Shown: in pieces, positions 40,601-48,985 of the stretch
How positions within the stretch are numbered: position 1 is the first letter of the stretch
How the letters are laid out: each line of letters opens with the position of its first letter
Assembly (NCBI RefSeq): GCF_901933205.1
Contig: NC_044572.1
Span: 91,292,965-91,356,964, forward strand
Source of the DNA: Camarhynchus parvulus
Taxonomy: Eukaryota > Chordata > Aves > Passeriformes > Thraupidae
DNA length: 64,000 nucleotides
Direction: 5' to 3'
Notes under the pieces: model-generated
Database searches by the model: none
Told to the model about the DNA's origin: nothing
Seen by the model: the letters and a program-made list of their open reading frames with translations, nothing else
Translations under genes and position numbers: made by a program

Positions 40601-43600
40601 ATGCCGAGATTGTACAGTTATTTAAATGGGCTCTTATTGTGCATACTGCACAATATTACACGATAAAAATATGAAGTGCTGCGACTGTTAAACTGTATTG
40701 GTGGCACTGGAATACACTTTAAACACACAGTAATTGAGCTCTGAAGCAGGTTCTTCTGCTTGAGGACTGCCCATTTGAGACAGTTCCTGTGCTTGACTGG
40801 CAAAGGCTGTTGGGATCAGGATATCATTCAGAAGAAATCCCTGTTTAACCTGGAATCAGGCTGTGTAGTTCTGTGTTAAATGGCTGCAGTGAACCTGTGT
40901 CATCCAACGGTGGTGCTGAGCTGTGAGGTTTGGAACCAGTAAGAAGCTTCTTAAAGGCACACAAAGGTGATGTGGGAAGCTGAGATCTAATGGAAAGTCT
41001 TCTGATTTTCTTAGTGCCAAACAACACAGTAGCTTTTGAGAGAGCTTCCACTTGTCCTGCCTGGTCAGTGAGACATGATATGAAAGCTGGAATAGCACAG
41101 AAACAAAGGGAGGTATCTTATAGAAGGGCTAAAATTAGCAAGGTTCACGCCAGCTGTTCTTAAAGCCTGTTTGGAGATGAATTGATCTTGTGAATGTAAC
41201 TTGCTGAGGTTGTCATTTTAGGTGCTTGCAAGCAACAGAAGACCATAGAGCCAGATACCAAGCTGTTTAGGAGTTCTCCCTCTGGAAATGTACTTGCTGA
41301 AGTGAGGGAAATGGAGTCATAATTATAGTGGTACAAAACAAACTTTTTCCCATCCTGTAGTAGGAGAGGAGGCTGATACCCAGCTGAATATGTGTGTGTA
41401 AAAATGAGACCCAGCTGAATGTGTGTGTAAAAATGAGAATGAACAAATATGATTAGTTGTTGTTTTGGGGATTGGATTTCAAGAACGCTGAAGTTATGGG
41501 GATCTCTGCAGTCTTCTGTTTCAAAGACTATGCTTCAACTTACCTGATGGACTTGGCTGAAGGGAGAGCAAGAGCCATTTCATGTACCCTGTGTAACTGG
41601 TTGCCTAGCGATAGGGGAAATCTTTCCTTCAACTTCCTGCAAATTGAAGATATCTGAAGAAACCCATCTATTTGGTAGCAGAATAAGCCACTACTATCTT
41701 TCCCAAAAAGCACAGTTTTTATGCTAATGTAGGCTAGAATCAAAGCAATAGCAGCACTTGCTTGTTATACAATGCAGTTGTGCAAATGAAAGATAGACAA
41801 CTGTAGGCATTTCTTAGATGATAAATGATTATTTCTTCAATCAGGCTGTAGTGAGTTGAGATGACAAAAATCACTTTTGGAGCAAGCGTTTGTGTTTTGT
41901 TTGAGTAAAAGAAAAATCCTGAATAAATTATTCAGGGCAATCCTGTCTGTGGGCAGAGGTCTTTAAAAGGCATTGGGCTGCAAGAACGGATTCATACAAG
42001 GAACTAAAATTTGCCTGTCCAGCAAAGGATGACCAGTCAGGACACAGTTACTGGCAGGAGAGCAGCACTTGATCATAACTGCTCTGGCTGTGTCATTAGC
42101 TTTTACTTTTCTCTTTTTTAGTGAGGAGGGAATAGAGTTATTCAAAGACACTTCTTGTGTTATGCTAAGAAACCACCAATTTACTATGTGAATAAGCTAG
42201 AACTGGGTTCTAGAGTACACCCTCAGCCTTCTGTAGCATTTAACAACCATGGTGCTCAGGCCTTATTGTGGTTTCTCTGGAGCTGCTTGTTTCCTCAGAA
42301 TCAGGTTATTTCTTTTGCACAAGTATTCCAGTGAAAGTGTATCCCTTCCCAAAATGCTGATAATGACTTTCTCTCATCCTTTGTCTGTTGTATATGATAA
42401 GAGGGAGGAAGCATGGTTAACTGTATCACTCAGGTATCTCAGAGGAAGGGTCAGCAGTTAACATCTTTGGTCTTGCTCTTTTGCCTGTTTTTAAAGTGGA
42501 GATCTCATTGAATTTGAAAATTGTTGGAATCACTTAATTTGATGCCCTTAAGAAATGGAAGAATTTAGTTTGTCCTTTGTTTTCTGTGCAGGAACTGACA
42601 GAAGAAGGCCTTCCTTTTCTCATACTTTTCCACATGAAAGATGACTTGGAGAGTTTAGAGAAATTCCAACAGGAGGTTGCACGGCAGTTAATAGGTGAAA
42701 AAGGTTTGTAATAATTCCCACTACTTCTTGGTTTTACTGGTATAATTTTTTTCAGACAACTCAGTGGAGTGGAAGCAAAGGCCAAACAGAATTGTAGCTT
42801 TCAAGCTCTTGAGACTGAAGGGCTTGATGCGTTTTTGACAGTGAGGACCAACTCCTCTGGAAATTATTAAAATAGATGCACAGTTTATTAGTAAGTAACT
42901 TTCAGAAATCCTTCTTGTCTGAATGACTTAATGTGTTTTGAGAGGGCATTAAACAAAGCTTCAGTTTGTAATATGGAAAAAAAACCACTTTAAGAAAATC
43001 TATTATTTTGGTGGTGTTACTTATTTAGACCTATTTTCAGGTTTTGCGTGTTGTATCTATCTAATATCTCCACCTTTGTAATACTTAGGAAAGTAGTTTC
43101 AAATGGGTTTCAAGATGATAATAATAAAAATCCTAACATGGGTTTTTGTCTGCTCACAATGTTAAGGTACAATAAACTTCCTCCATGCTGACTGTGACAA
43201 ATTCAGGCACCCACTCCTCCACATTCAGAAGACTCCAGCAGACTGCCCTGTCATTGCCATTGATAGCTTCAGGCACATGTATGTCTTTCCAGACTTCAGT
43301 GACTTGTCGTAAGTATTTTTCTTGGTGCATTTTAATTTGAGAAGAGCAAGTCAAAAGGCTCATACTTTAGTCAGTGCTGTGGTAGGGAGATGAGTAAATC
43401 TGGGGTTGCTAAGGCTGCCTCTGTTTGATTTAGTGTCAGAGCCTTATAGCAGGATGAGCTAGCGTGAAGTCATTGTTTAAATGGAGTTGTATTACTTTAT
43501 GCAAGAAAAGAATCTCGTATGAAGATTCTTTTCCACCATGGTTAGGCATTTGGAGCCTGGTGTGGCATTCTTTGTAATGATCTAGATATCTCAACTATAA

Positions 43601-46600
43601 AATATTAAAAATACTACATGGAATTTGAATTCTGTGTTATTCAGGGATTACTGTAAAAAGCAGCATGTTATAATTCCCAGCCTGCTGGTTTTTGGGTTTT
43701 CCTGCAGTGCAGTTCTAACCTTCCTGCATTATCTACACCTGGAAAGCTGGCAAAGAAATAGTTGTGTGGGTTTGTGAAATTTTCTATGTGCAACTTGGAA
43801 AATGGCCAAACACTGGCATGTTTATCTGGATAAAATATGTTACAGCAAAGTACTGGGGTGCTTAGGGGAAATACTGCTGCAATAACCCTCATTACCTCAG
43901 CCTGACTGTGGTGCCTGGCCTTGGAAGCAGGTGTTCTGTCTGGCATGGGTCAGTCAAGGAATGAAGATGTGTAAATGTTCTCTTCAGGGGCTTTCAGCCC
44001 GAGACAAGTGCTCTGTCTTTGTCTTCTGGTTGGGTGTTGAAAAAACCTCCAGTTTCTGCAGCTGCATATGCACTGCCTGCTAACTCCTGGTTAGATCTCT
44101 AAGCTGGGTATTTAATTTTTGTCAAAACCAAGGATTCAGAGTTAGCATGCAACATCAATGCAATATCATGTTTAGTTCTGCTGTTCCAGGAGACATTTTT
44201 CCTGAGATACTGGCATCCGGGAGGAGAGTTTGAACTTAGCTTCTTTCTGCAATTCTCCACAGGTTTATCTATAAAATGTTGTCTCTGATGTATCTTGAAT
44301 AGTGCTTTTCAAATATCTGAAACTATGTATGTTGAAATTCTTGATAAGTGACTATTTTTCTCCCTGTGTTTCTGTTTCACTGGAAGATTGTATTCACTGC
44401 ACACCCTAGCAAAAAAATAGGATATTTGCATTTTAAAACCTCTCTTTTTATTGGCACGTTTTAAAACAGCCCTAACACAAATTAACATCTCACAGGGAGG
44501 TAGTAGAGATGTTTAGTTCAGACTTTGATGTTAGGTTTCTTAAATGTTCAGTTTCTGTGAAACCCTGTCAGAATAATGAGAGCTACTTGCTTGATATGTA
44601 CCAGTTGTCACTTACAAATGAAGCTCAAAGAGAGATGTCAGGATTGTTGACAGTTGCCTAATGATAAATAATTACTCAACCTTACTCTAGGACGTTGAGC
44701 TGATACATAGAAATAGCAAAACACAGTTTGGGAACAGGAAGAGCTTGAAGCTCCTGGAAAGATACTCTTTTGTATATATGTAGTTTGGATGTTTTTGTTG
44801 CTTCTTGGGTAGTTTTGTATGGTGGTTTTATTTTTTAATAATAAGTAAAAACTTAATTCTGAGACTTTCATCTACCACTTCAGTAACCTGGACTCTTTCA
44901 TAAACTGGTCCCAGGCTGTCTCTTGTAACCTCAGTGCTGCCAGCAGCCAATAGGGTTTGGATGTGGCACTTTGAGAGCTGGGCTACTAAAAAATTTCCTC
45001 TCTCTTTACAGAGCTCTTTGTCTTTTTGGAGAATAGGCACTTGGCAGGCAAATGAGACCATCACTATTTTATCCTCATCTGTTGGCCACCTGGCCCTATT
45101 CATCCTGCTGTTCCAGGCTGGAAATGATAGCAGGGAGTGTCCAACAGATGGGTTGTAGCTTCAGCAAGAACAGACTGAGCTACACGAGGCTGCAGGCACC
45201 AAGTGCCCTTGCTGCATTGGAGAGGAGAATGTCTCCAGCAATGTGCCTGCCCTAGAACAGGAGCTGGAGCCCAAGGAAAAGCAGGGAGCAGTAAGTCTGC
45301 TGTCCCTATAACCAGGCTGGAATGAACCCTTTTTCTCCACTGGTACTAATTCATTATCTCATCTGGGATGGGAAGAGGCCCCTTAAAGTACCAGTGTAAC
45401 ACTGATTGGTGACAGACATTGCTGTAATGATACCCTCTGAATCAATATTTGCTGCATTTTATCCATAGCATTTTCTGATGATCTTAAATATTGCTGATTG
45501 TTTGTCTGACCACACTTTCTTCCTCTTTCCTAAAGGTAATTAGTTTAATGAAAGACTCCCTACAAAACCTGTGTCTATTCACACACTACTTTTAGATTTC
45601 ATGTGGAGTGTCCACACTAGAATTTTTTATCTCATCTTTAATACTTTCTAGATTAACTCTTCACTTTGAGATTTTTAGTCAACCTGACATTTCACAAATA
45701 AAACTGGATGCTGTAGTTTAGCATGTTTGCTGTGGGTGACAGTAGATGATCTCAGATTAGATTTACATTGATATCGTCTTAGTGCTTATCTGTGGTGTGT
45801 GTGCAGTTGCTGAGGCAGTAGAGAGCCTTTCAAAGATGTTTTGTCAATAGTGCTCCCCAAGTGTCATTTGTATCTGTAAACTGTGCATTTGGAACCTGCT
45901 GTTCCCTCTTACATTACACTTAGTGGGGAGCTGAAGGGAGTTCACAATGAAGTTATTGGCTGGTACAGCTCTGTGGGAGTTATTGAAAAGATGAAATACT
46001 TGCTGTGTTCTCAAGAGACAGTGGAAAGAAAAAGAAGCTGGTGGGATACCTTAGCAAACCATGTGGCTCCCTGTCCTCTATTAATCACCTAAAAGTAGGC
46101 ATAGTGTGCTAGGTAAACAGAAGTTGGCTACTCTAAGCAGTGCACTTTAAATCTCCTGTGTTTGGACTTAACTTGTAATAGACATGTGGATATTTCTGTT
46201 GAATTTGTTCCAGAGTTCCAGGTAAACTGAAGCAATTTGTACTAGACTTGCATTCTGGAAAATTGCATAGAGAGTTTCATCATGGCCCGGATCCAACTGA
46301 TGTAGCACCTGGTCAGGTAAGGTTACAGCAAATACATTTCATTTGGCCATTTTGTAAAGACCTTTTTATTACTCTTTGTCACAGCTCTACCTTCTAGTAT
46401 ATTTGTACTTTTAACTTCTGTCTTTTGAAAATCTATTAACAGAAGCATAACATTACCACTTTTGCTTGGCTCCTCACCCTCCTTTGGGTAAAGGCAGGGA
46501 GTATCAGGGGTAGTAGGCATTAGGGTAATATGGGACCTATTTGCCTTGAATAAGGGAAGAGTATAAGAATATTTATTTTCTCCACTGAATCAGGAGATTT

Positions 46601-48500
46601 TGGGCTGGATGACTGTTCTGACTTCACAGAGCTGCTCTTAAGTTCTCCTGTGACTTCAGTGCAAAAGCTGATAATCCATCATAGCTGCATTATTTCCCAC
46701 ACAACACACTACTAGAGGGTGCTTCTAAGGGGAAAAAACAATTGGATATTTTATATATTGCCAGTATAAGCAGGAAGCAAATTATTAGAGCATCAAGAAA
46801 GGATGGGTGAGCAGTAATAGGCATTACTGCTTTTGTTAATGTGGTTGACAAACAGCATTAGCAGTGCTCACAGGCTGCACTTGTCAGTTTGATTTCCTCA
46901 TGGTTCTACTCAAAGCTTGTCATGTTGTGTAATTACATGCCTGGAAGTCACTTCTAGGATCTCTTCAGAAACACAACTACGAGATCCTTCTCCAGACAAA
47001 AGTCAGAAGCCCCTCAGTGTCAGAAAAGAAAGGACACGACCAGCCCCAATTCCCTCTGCTCAGTGCAATCTTCTAATGGTGTCTCAATCAGCCTTATATC
47101 TCCTTGATACTCCACTCAGCTCACAAGCTTGGGGTCCTGCTGAAAAGTGCAAATTTAACTGTCAGGGAACATTTTCTCTACCTTGGGCACCCTCCAAAGA
47201 AAGAACCATTTTCAAACACTTCTTTCAAGATATACATTGTGTTGTCCAGGGCTCAAAGAGCCACTTTGGTCCCGGAGGAGCCCTGGTGCCCTTGTGCTGG
47301 GGAGCCTTGGGCCATTCCATGGCTGAGGGAGAGAAACTATTTATAGCTACAGGCTCCTTTTCCTGCTCATCTGTGGAATGTGGTAAGATGGCACTGCTCT
47401 AAGTCGATTGAGTGCAGCCTCCTGTTTCCCTGCTCAAAAGATTTAAAAGTGTGAAAGCCCTGGAGGGCTTGCCTTGGCCAGGAGAATGACTGCTTTTTAA
47501 TGTTGTCATGACTGGCCGTGAAAACACGTGGGCTGAATTGTCTCAGCAGTAATTCATTTGAGTTGTAGTTCCCTGTGTTTCTCAGAAATTCATTGAGCAA
47601 CCCGAATTCAGGTCATCAGGAGGAGGGGCAGAAGTAAGGGCTGGGACTGAGGCATCGGCCAGGCACTTGCCCTGAGGAGGAGGCTTGGCCAGGGAAGGAG
47701 GAAGCCTGTGGAGTCCCTGGATCCTGCTGCCTGCCCGTCTGGGCACAGGCACAGGACCCAGAGCTGCAGGCTTGCTCTTGCCTCATTTCTGCCTTGAAAA
47801 ATGCACACAAAACCTGGGATGTTTACATTCCCATCTCTGTATGGCATCCTGCCATCTTGTGAAAGATGTGGATGCAATGGAAGTAAATACTGGCACTCAC
47901 TAAATTGGAGGCTGCTGTTGTGGGTCACCTATGCCCCTTGAATTGCATGTACTTTTGTATGGGGCGTTTTCTTTTAGTTTCCATGGAAAAGCAATTCTAA
48001 AATACTTTCACAGTGAAATCACTTCTGCCCTGGTATATCTCATAAAACACATGCAGATAAATCTAGAATACCCCCAAAGCAAGTGGTAGATTCAAGCAAA
48101 TACACAGTGGGGTATATTTTAAATACTTCTGTGTGACTTGTACAGAAACTCATGTGATAGCTGTTGCCTTGAGATGTTAGAGCAAAAGGAATATCCTTAA
48201 CCGGAATTGCTTAATTAATATGTGTGTGTCTGTGTTCCAGCTACCTGGGACTCAGAACATACCTTCCAAAAAAAAAACCCAAACTCAATTTATGAGGATG
48301 TTGCACATTCCTGCATTCCCATAATGCTATAAATTCATTTAATTGAGAGGAATGATTATTAGTCTAACAAACATTTTACTGTTTGTTCTGTTTTTCAGCC
48401 AATTCAGGATTTAGCAAGCAGCCCACCAGAGAGCTCATTCCAGAAACTGGCACCCAGTGAACATAGGTACACCTTATTGAGAGAAAAAGATGAACTTTAA
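1582..48500 (+). CDS. ERP44: ERP44, endoplasmic reticulum resident protein 44 (12-exon gene; span of coding region)
   Basis: Joining 12 exons (1582-1638, 20788-20860, 22639-22678, 24083-24198, 32878-33062, 33476-33591, 37393-37450, 38779-38895, 42592-42703, 43167-43308, 46214-46316, 48399-48500) gives 1221 nt, or 406 residues, the same length as human ERP44. All introns are GT-AG with matching phases. A signal peptide occupies residues 1 to about 29 (Leu-rich core at 14-20, likely cleavage before EITSLD). A thioredoxin-like a domain follows with the one-cysteine CRFS motif (Cys58), then b and b' domains and a C-terminal tail ending in KDEL. Cys92, Cys189, Cys241, Cys301 and Cys318, and His328 in RHMYVF, are at the human positions. 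ERP44 binds client thiols (Ero1, IgM subunits, adiponectin, peroxiredoxin 4) by mixed disulfide in the pH- and zinc-sensitive ERGIC/Golgi cycle and returns them via the KDEL receptor. The domain and client roles come from the known family; the exon structure is read directly. Confidence 0.97.
1772..1810 (+). repeat. G-rich tract, potential G-quadruplex
   Basis: Repeated GGGA and GGAG units give more than four runs of three G within 40 bases. The tract begins about 130 bases inside ERP44 intron 1 on the coding strand, within the CpG island. It is also a polypurine low-complexity tract. Confidence 0.7.
1985..2293 (+). mobile_element. CR1 LINE fragment, 5'-truncated, plus orientation
   Basis: Recognised from the CR1 3' region: the GCGCCAGGGGAGG block, GGGCTGCCCGCGGAGGTGG, GAGTCACCGTCCCTGGA, the GGATGTGGCACCTGGTGCC block, and a terminal TTGATTCTGTGATC. 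The 5' boundary is approximate; similarity to the antisense CR1 at 39118-39512 starts near CCTGAAAGAGG. It sits on the downstream edge of the CpG island and still carries several CpGs. Only the 3' tail region is present; no reverse transcriptase remains. Confidence 0.9.
2440..2469. repeat. T-rich CTTTT simple repeat
   Basis: Low-complexity run of T with interspersed C (CTTTT units) ending in a poly-T tract. Probably polymorphic in length. Confidence 0.8.
3617..3696. repeat. 36-base antisense CR1 fragment flanked by direct repeats
   Basis: GAAAAAACTTTGTG...TTGTTTG occurs at 3617-3637 and, with two extra bases, at 3674-3696. Between them, 3638-3673 matches the antisense CR1 segment at about 39400-39435 (AAGAGGC, CCCCCACCTGGC, CAGCCTCCTTT) nearly base for base. 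The structure resembles a tiny insertion with target-site duplication rather than a normal CR1 copy, which would retain the CR1 3' end. Confidence 0.7.
6941..7027. repeat. Minisatellite, about 26-base unit, 3.3 copies
   Basis: Units at 6941-6965, 6966-6991, 6992-7017 and a partial at 7018-7027 share the core GAACACAGTAAATCTCC. Two unit types alternate, one beginning TTTTCTGCT and the other TTTTCATCT, giving an A-B-A-B order as if a 52-base dimer had duplicated. Confidence 0.9.
7225..8890 (-). mobile_element. Old, long CR1 LINE remnant, antisense
   Basis: Diverged antisense CR1 similarity is recognisable over about 1.65 kb: CTCCAAGGATGGAGG near 7310, the CTCCAGATGTGCTCACACAAGTGCC block near 7655, the GGCTTTGCCTTTGTGGAACTT block near 7865, GCTAAAGTCAAGGCAAACAAC near 8203, and the AATCCGTGCAAGTCTTCTGCC block near 8775. 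The gradual divergence and indels mark it as older than the copies at about 1985-2293 and 39118-39512. The interval around 8300-8750 is weakly recognisable and may include other sequence. Open frames of 60-118 codons here are CR1 or chance frames. Confidence 0.75.
10016..10450. other. Candidate conserved non-coding element in ERP44 intron 1
   Basis: The block is unusually rich in homeodomain-like cores (TAATTA near 10076; GTTAATTAGTG near 10137), retains CpGs within an AT-rich intron, and includes CATTTAAAT, CAATTCACTTGGG and TGCAAAT elements. It looks like an enhancer or vertebrate conserved element by texture. No alignment was possible, so this is an inference from motif density. Confidence 0.35.
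11000..11220. other. Second candidate conserved non-coding element
   Basis: Several CpGs survive close together (ATCGCAC, CACCGCTT, TGTCGTTTT, GGTCGCAAATAAT, TACGCTATTGG, TGCGTCAC), which is uncommon in the surrounding intron. TGCGTCAC is CRE/AP-1-like. The block is non-coding in all frames. The judgement is by texture only. Confidence 0.3.
19171..19201. repeat. Perfect 10-base inverted repeat
   Basis: CTTTCTGATT (19171-19180) and AATCAGAAAG (19192-19201) are perfect reverse complements around an 11-base loop. There is no coding or RNA-gene context. Confidence 0.7.
20788..20860 (+). CDS. ERP44: ERP44 exon 2, residues 20-44 (last codon split)
   Basis: Acceptor TTTTTAG|GTG, donor TTTTAA|GTGAGT. 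Encodes the end of the signal peptide ([10 protein letters not shown]) and the start of the mature protein ([14 protein letters not shown]), with codon 44 (Asn) split after its first base. Confidence 0.95.
20861..22638 (+). other. ERP44: ERP44 intron 2
   Basis: GT-AG intron of about 1.8 kb. AT-rich unique-looking sequence; an imperfect local duplication of TTATGATATGAGA lies near 21405-21440. No gene or recognised repeat otherwise. Confidence 0.9.
22639..22678 (+). CDS. ERP44: ERP44 exon 3 (40-base micro-exon), residues 44-57
   Basis: Acceptor CTTCTCAG|AC, donor GATTG|GTAAGT. Encodes [14 protein letters not shown], beta-strand 1 of the thioredoxin fold and the Trp just before the CRFS active site; the Trp57 codon is split. 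The intron therefore interrupts the active-site loop. Confidence 0.96.
22679..24082 (+). other. ERP44: ERP44 intron 3
   Basis: GT-AG intron of about 1.4 kb. Contains a loose local repeat of CATATACATG near 23050-23075. No gene or mobile element recognised. Confidence 0.9.
24083..24198 (+). CDS. ERP44: ERP44 exon 4, residues 57-96, CRFS active site
   Basis: Acceptor TTTACAG|G, donor CATT|GTAAGT. Encodes [15 protein letters not shown] through FARVDCDQH. Cys58 (Cys29 of the mature protein) is the sole catalytic cysteine of the CRFS motif; the second CXXC cysteine is Ser61, as in all ERP44. Cys92 lies in VDCDQH. Confidence 0.97.
24199..32877 (+). other. ERP44: ERP44 intron 4 (about 8.7 kb)
   Basis: GT-AG intron. 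No gene is seen. A T/G-rich low-complexity tract lies at 32636-32750, shortly before the acceptor. Around 30150-30240 there is weak resemblance to an ancient amniote interspersed repeat (CAGACCAAAGGTCCTTCTG), too diverged to name. The rest is ordinary AT-rich intron. Confidence 0.85.
32636..32750. repeat. T/G-rich low-complexity tract
   Basis: Runs of GGGGG, GGGGGG and GGGG are separated by T stretches, followed by TTGTTTGG-type units. It begins about 240 bases and ends about 130 bases upstream of ERP44 exon 5. The minus-strand Lys/Asn/Gln-rich frame here is an artefact of composition. Confidence 0.8.
32878..33062 (+). CDS. ERP44: ERP44 exon 5, residues 96-157
   Basis: Acceptor TTTTTAG|CT, donor CTTGAT|GTAAGT. 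Encodes [18 protein letters not shown] and continues with the conserved cis-Pro loop (YPT), then the end of the a domain and the linker into b. Strongly conserved against human. Confidence 0.97.
33063..33475 (+). other. ERP44: ERP44 intron 5
   Basis: GT-AG intron of 413 bases, AT-rich. Nothing else recognised. Confidence 0.9.
33476..33591 (+). CDS. ERP44: ERP44 exon 6, residues 158-196
   Basis: Acceptor TTTACAG|CGC, donor TTTGG|GTAAGT. Encodes [19 protein letters not shown] through [10 protein letters not shown] of the b domain. Cys189 is the partner of Cys241 in the human structure. Confidence 0.97.
33592..37392 (+). other. ERP44: ERP44 intron 6
   Basis: GT-AG intron of 3.8 kb. Holds a short G-rich run at 35957-35974 (GGGG, GGG and a run of eight G), a possible G-quadruplex. 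No gene or recognised mobile element. Confidence 0.9.
37393..37450 (+). CDS. ERP44: ERP44 exon 7, residues 196-215
   Basis: Acceptor TTGTTGTAG|G, donor CCAGGG|GTAAGT. Encodes [19 protein letters not shown] of the b domain. At 58 bases it is among the shortest internal exons. Confidence 0.95.
37451..38778 (+). other. ERP44: ERP44 intron 7, with a candidate conserved block at 38150-38290
   Basis: GT-AG intron of 1.3 kb. Within it, 38150-38290 has TTAATTATGG, ATTAAATTACAGG and isolated CpGs (GGCCGCAGCTTGCG; CACGTTAACC) that resemble a homeodomain-bound conserved element. This is based on appearance only. Confidence 0.8.
38779..38895 (+). CDS. ERP44: ERP44 exon 8, residues 216-254
   Basis: Acceptor TTCAACAG|GAA, donor GGAGAG|GTAAG, phase 0 at both ends. 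Encodes [20 protein letters not shown] and then [18 protein letters not shown], the b to b' junction. Cys241 is in DKCVP. Confidence 0.97.
39118..39512 (-). mobile_element. CR1 LINE fragment, antisense, well preserved
   Basis: The sequence reads as the reverse complement of the CR1 3' region: AGGTTGGGAAAGACTTC, CAAGATCATTGAGTCCAGC-like start, TGCCACATCCACATGG, GGTGATTCTACCACTTTCC, AGCCTCCTTTCAGGCAG and CCTCCTTTTCTCCAGGC. It is about 395 bases, 5'-truncated, with the 3' end at the left. Open frames on both strands (85-106 codons) are repeat-derived and not genes. Confidence 0.92.
41378..41437. repeat. Two-copy tandem duplication
   Basis: Units of 31 and 29 bases, each starting ACCCAGCTGAAT and ending GTAAAAATGAG, differ by one GT-type dinucleotide step. 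Recent slippage is likely. Confidence 0.85.
42592..42703 (+). CDS. ERP44: ERP44 exon 9, residues 255-292
   Basis: Acceptor TGTGCAG|GAA, donor AAAG|GTTTGT. Encodes [18 protein letters not shown] through ARQLIGEK, start of b'. The donor lacks the usual purine-A-G at +3 to +5 (GTTTGT), but phase and protein conservation across the junction support it. Confidence 0.95.
42704..43166 (+). other. ERP44: ERP44 intron 9
   Basis: GT-AG intron of 463 bases between GTTTGT and TGTTAAG. AT-rich; nothing else recognised. Confidence 0.9.
43167..43308 (+). CDS. ERP44: ERP44 exon 10, residues 292-339
   Basis: Acceptor TGTTAAG|GT, donor TTGTC|GTAAGT. Encodes [20 protein letters not shown], then [19 protein letters not shown]. 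It carries the Cys301/Cys318 pair, His298 and His328 of the b' domain; the family binds zinc through histidines here. This is the most conserved part of the protein. Confidence 0.97.
43309..46213 (+). other. ERP44: ERP44 intron 10
   Basis: GT-AG intron of 2.9 kb. No recognised gene, RNA or mobile element; somewhat GC-richer patch at 45050-45300 without coding similarity. Confidence 0.9.
46214..46316 (+). CDS. ERP44: ERP44 exon 11, residues 339-373
   Basis: Acceptor TTGTTCCAG|A, donor GGTCAG|GTAAGG. Encodes [20 protein letters not shown] and then [14 protein letters not shown], the start of the C-terminal tail that folds back over the CRFS site in human ERP44. The His-rich HREFHH stretch is intact. 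Confidence 0.97.
46317..48398 (+). other. ERP44: ERP44 intron 11
   Basis: GT-AG intron of 2.1 kb. A GC-richer interval (46920-47780) holds a 161-codon plus-strand frame without recognisable similarity or splice logic, which I do not call. No mobile element identified. Confidence 0.9.
48399..48500 (+). CDS. ERP44: ERP44 exon 12, residues 374-406, KDEL tail
   Basis: Acceptor TTTTTCAG|CCA, stop TAA at 48498-48500. Encodes the flexible tail ([19 protein letters not shown]) and ends LLREKDEL. The final four residues are KDEL, whereas human ERP44 ends RDEL; both are retrieval signals for the KDEL receptor. Confidence 0.97.
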   Translation, partial: PIQDLASSPPESSFQKLAPSEHRYTLLREKDEL

Positions 48501-48985
48501 AAAACTTGAAATAATCTTGCAAGCCTTTCAGACAGCAGCATTGACTTCTGTGTGGTGGAAATAGTAAACCTATATTTTCATAATTCTATGTGTATTTTTA
48601 TTTTGAATAAACTGAAAAATAATTTTTTTCTCCCCAGGCTTGTAAATACATTTGTTTGGTGGGTCATTCTGTACAGCATCTTTCAAACAGTACATTCTTA
48701 ATGCTATAGTAAAATATCAGAGACCCATCCAGACTCTTGATCTAACTCTGTAAAACTTTTATAATCCAAATGAAGGTATCCTTGCCAGAGACATGCTGTT
48801 AACTTGCACTATCCCATTAAATAGGACTTTTGGGTTGTTTTCTGTGTAACCTTGGTAGTATGTGCTTTTTCTTCTTCTGTGAACAGCTATCCTGGTAATC
48901 TATTTCTTTGTCACATTTTTCTCCAACTTAAGAGGGTCTTCTATTCTGGATACTTGGGAGGGGAATAAATTAAAGTTTTACAGAA
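48501..48985 (+). other. ERP44: ERP44 3'UTR with two polyadenylation signals
   Basis: AATAAA occurs at 48606-48611, about 105 bases past the stop, and again at 48964-48969, followed by a GT-rich stretch (TTGTGTGGTGC). Both have suitable context, so alternative 3' ends are plausible. The true ends need transcript data. Confidence 0.65.

Larger units (their letters stand above)
38896..42591 (+). other. ERP44: ERP44 intron 8
   Basis: GT-AG intron of 3.7 kb. It contains the antisense CR1 at 39118-39512 and a two-copy tandem duplication at 41378-41437. The rest shows no recognisable gene. Confidence 0.9.

Noticed and set aside
46917..47402. 161-codon plus-strand frame in ERP44 intron 11
   Set aside because: No recognisable domain, no codon bias or splice context, and it lies in a locally GC-richer intron patch. 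An RNA-seq or protein search would overturn this.
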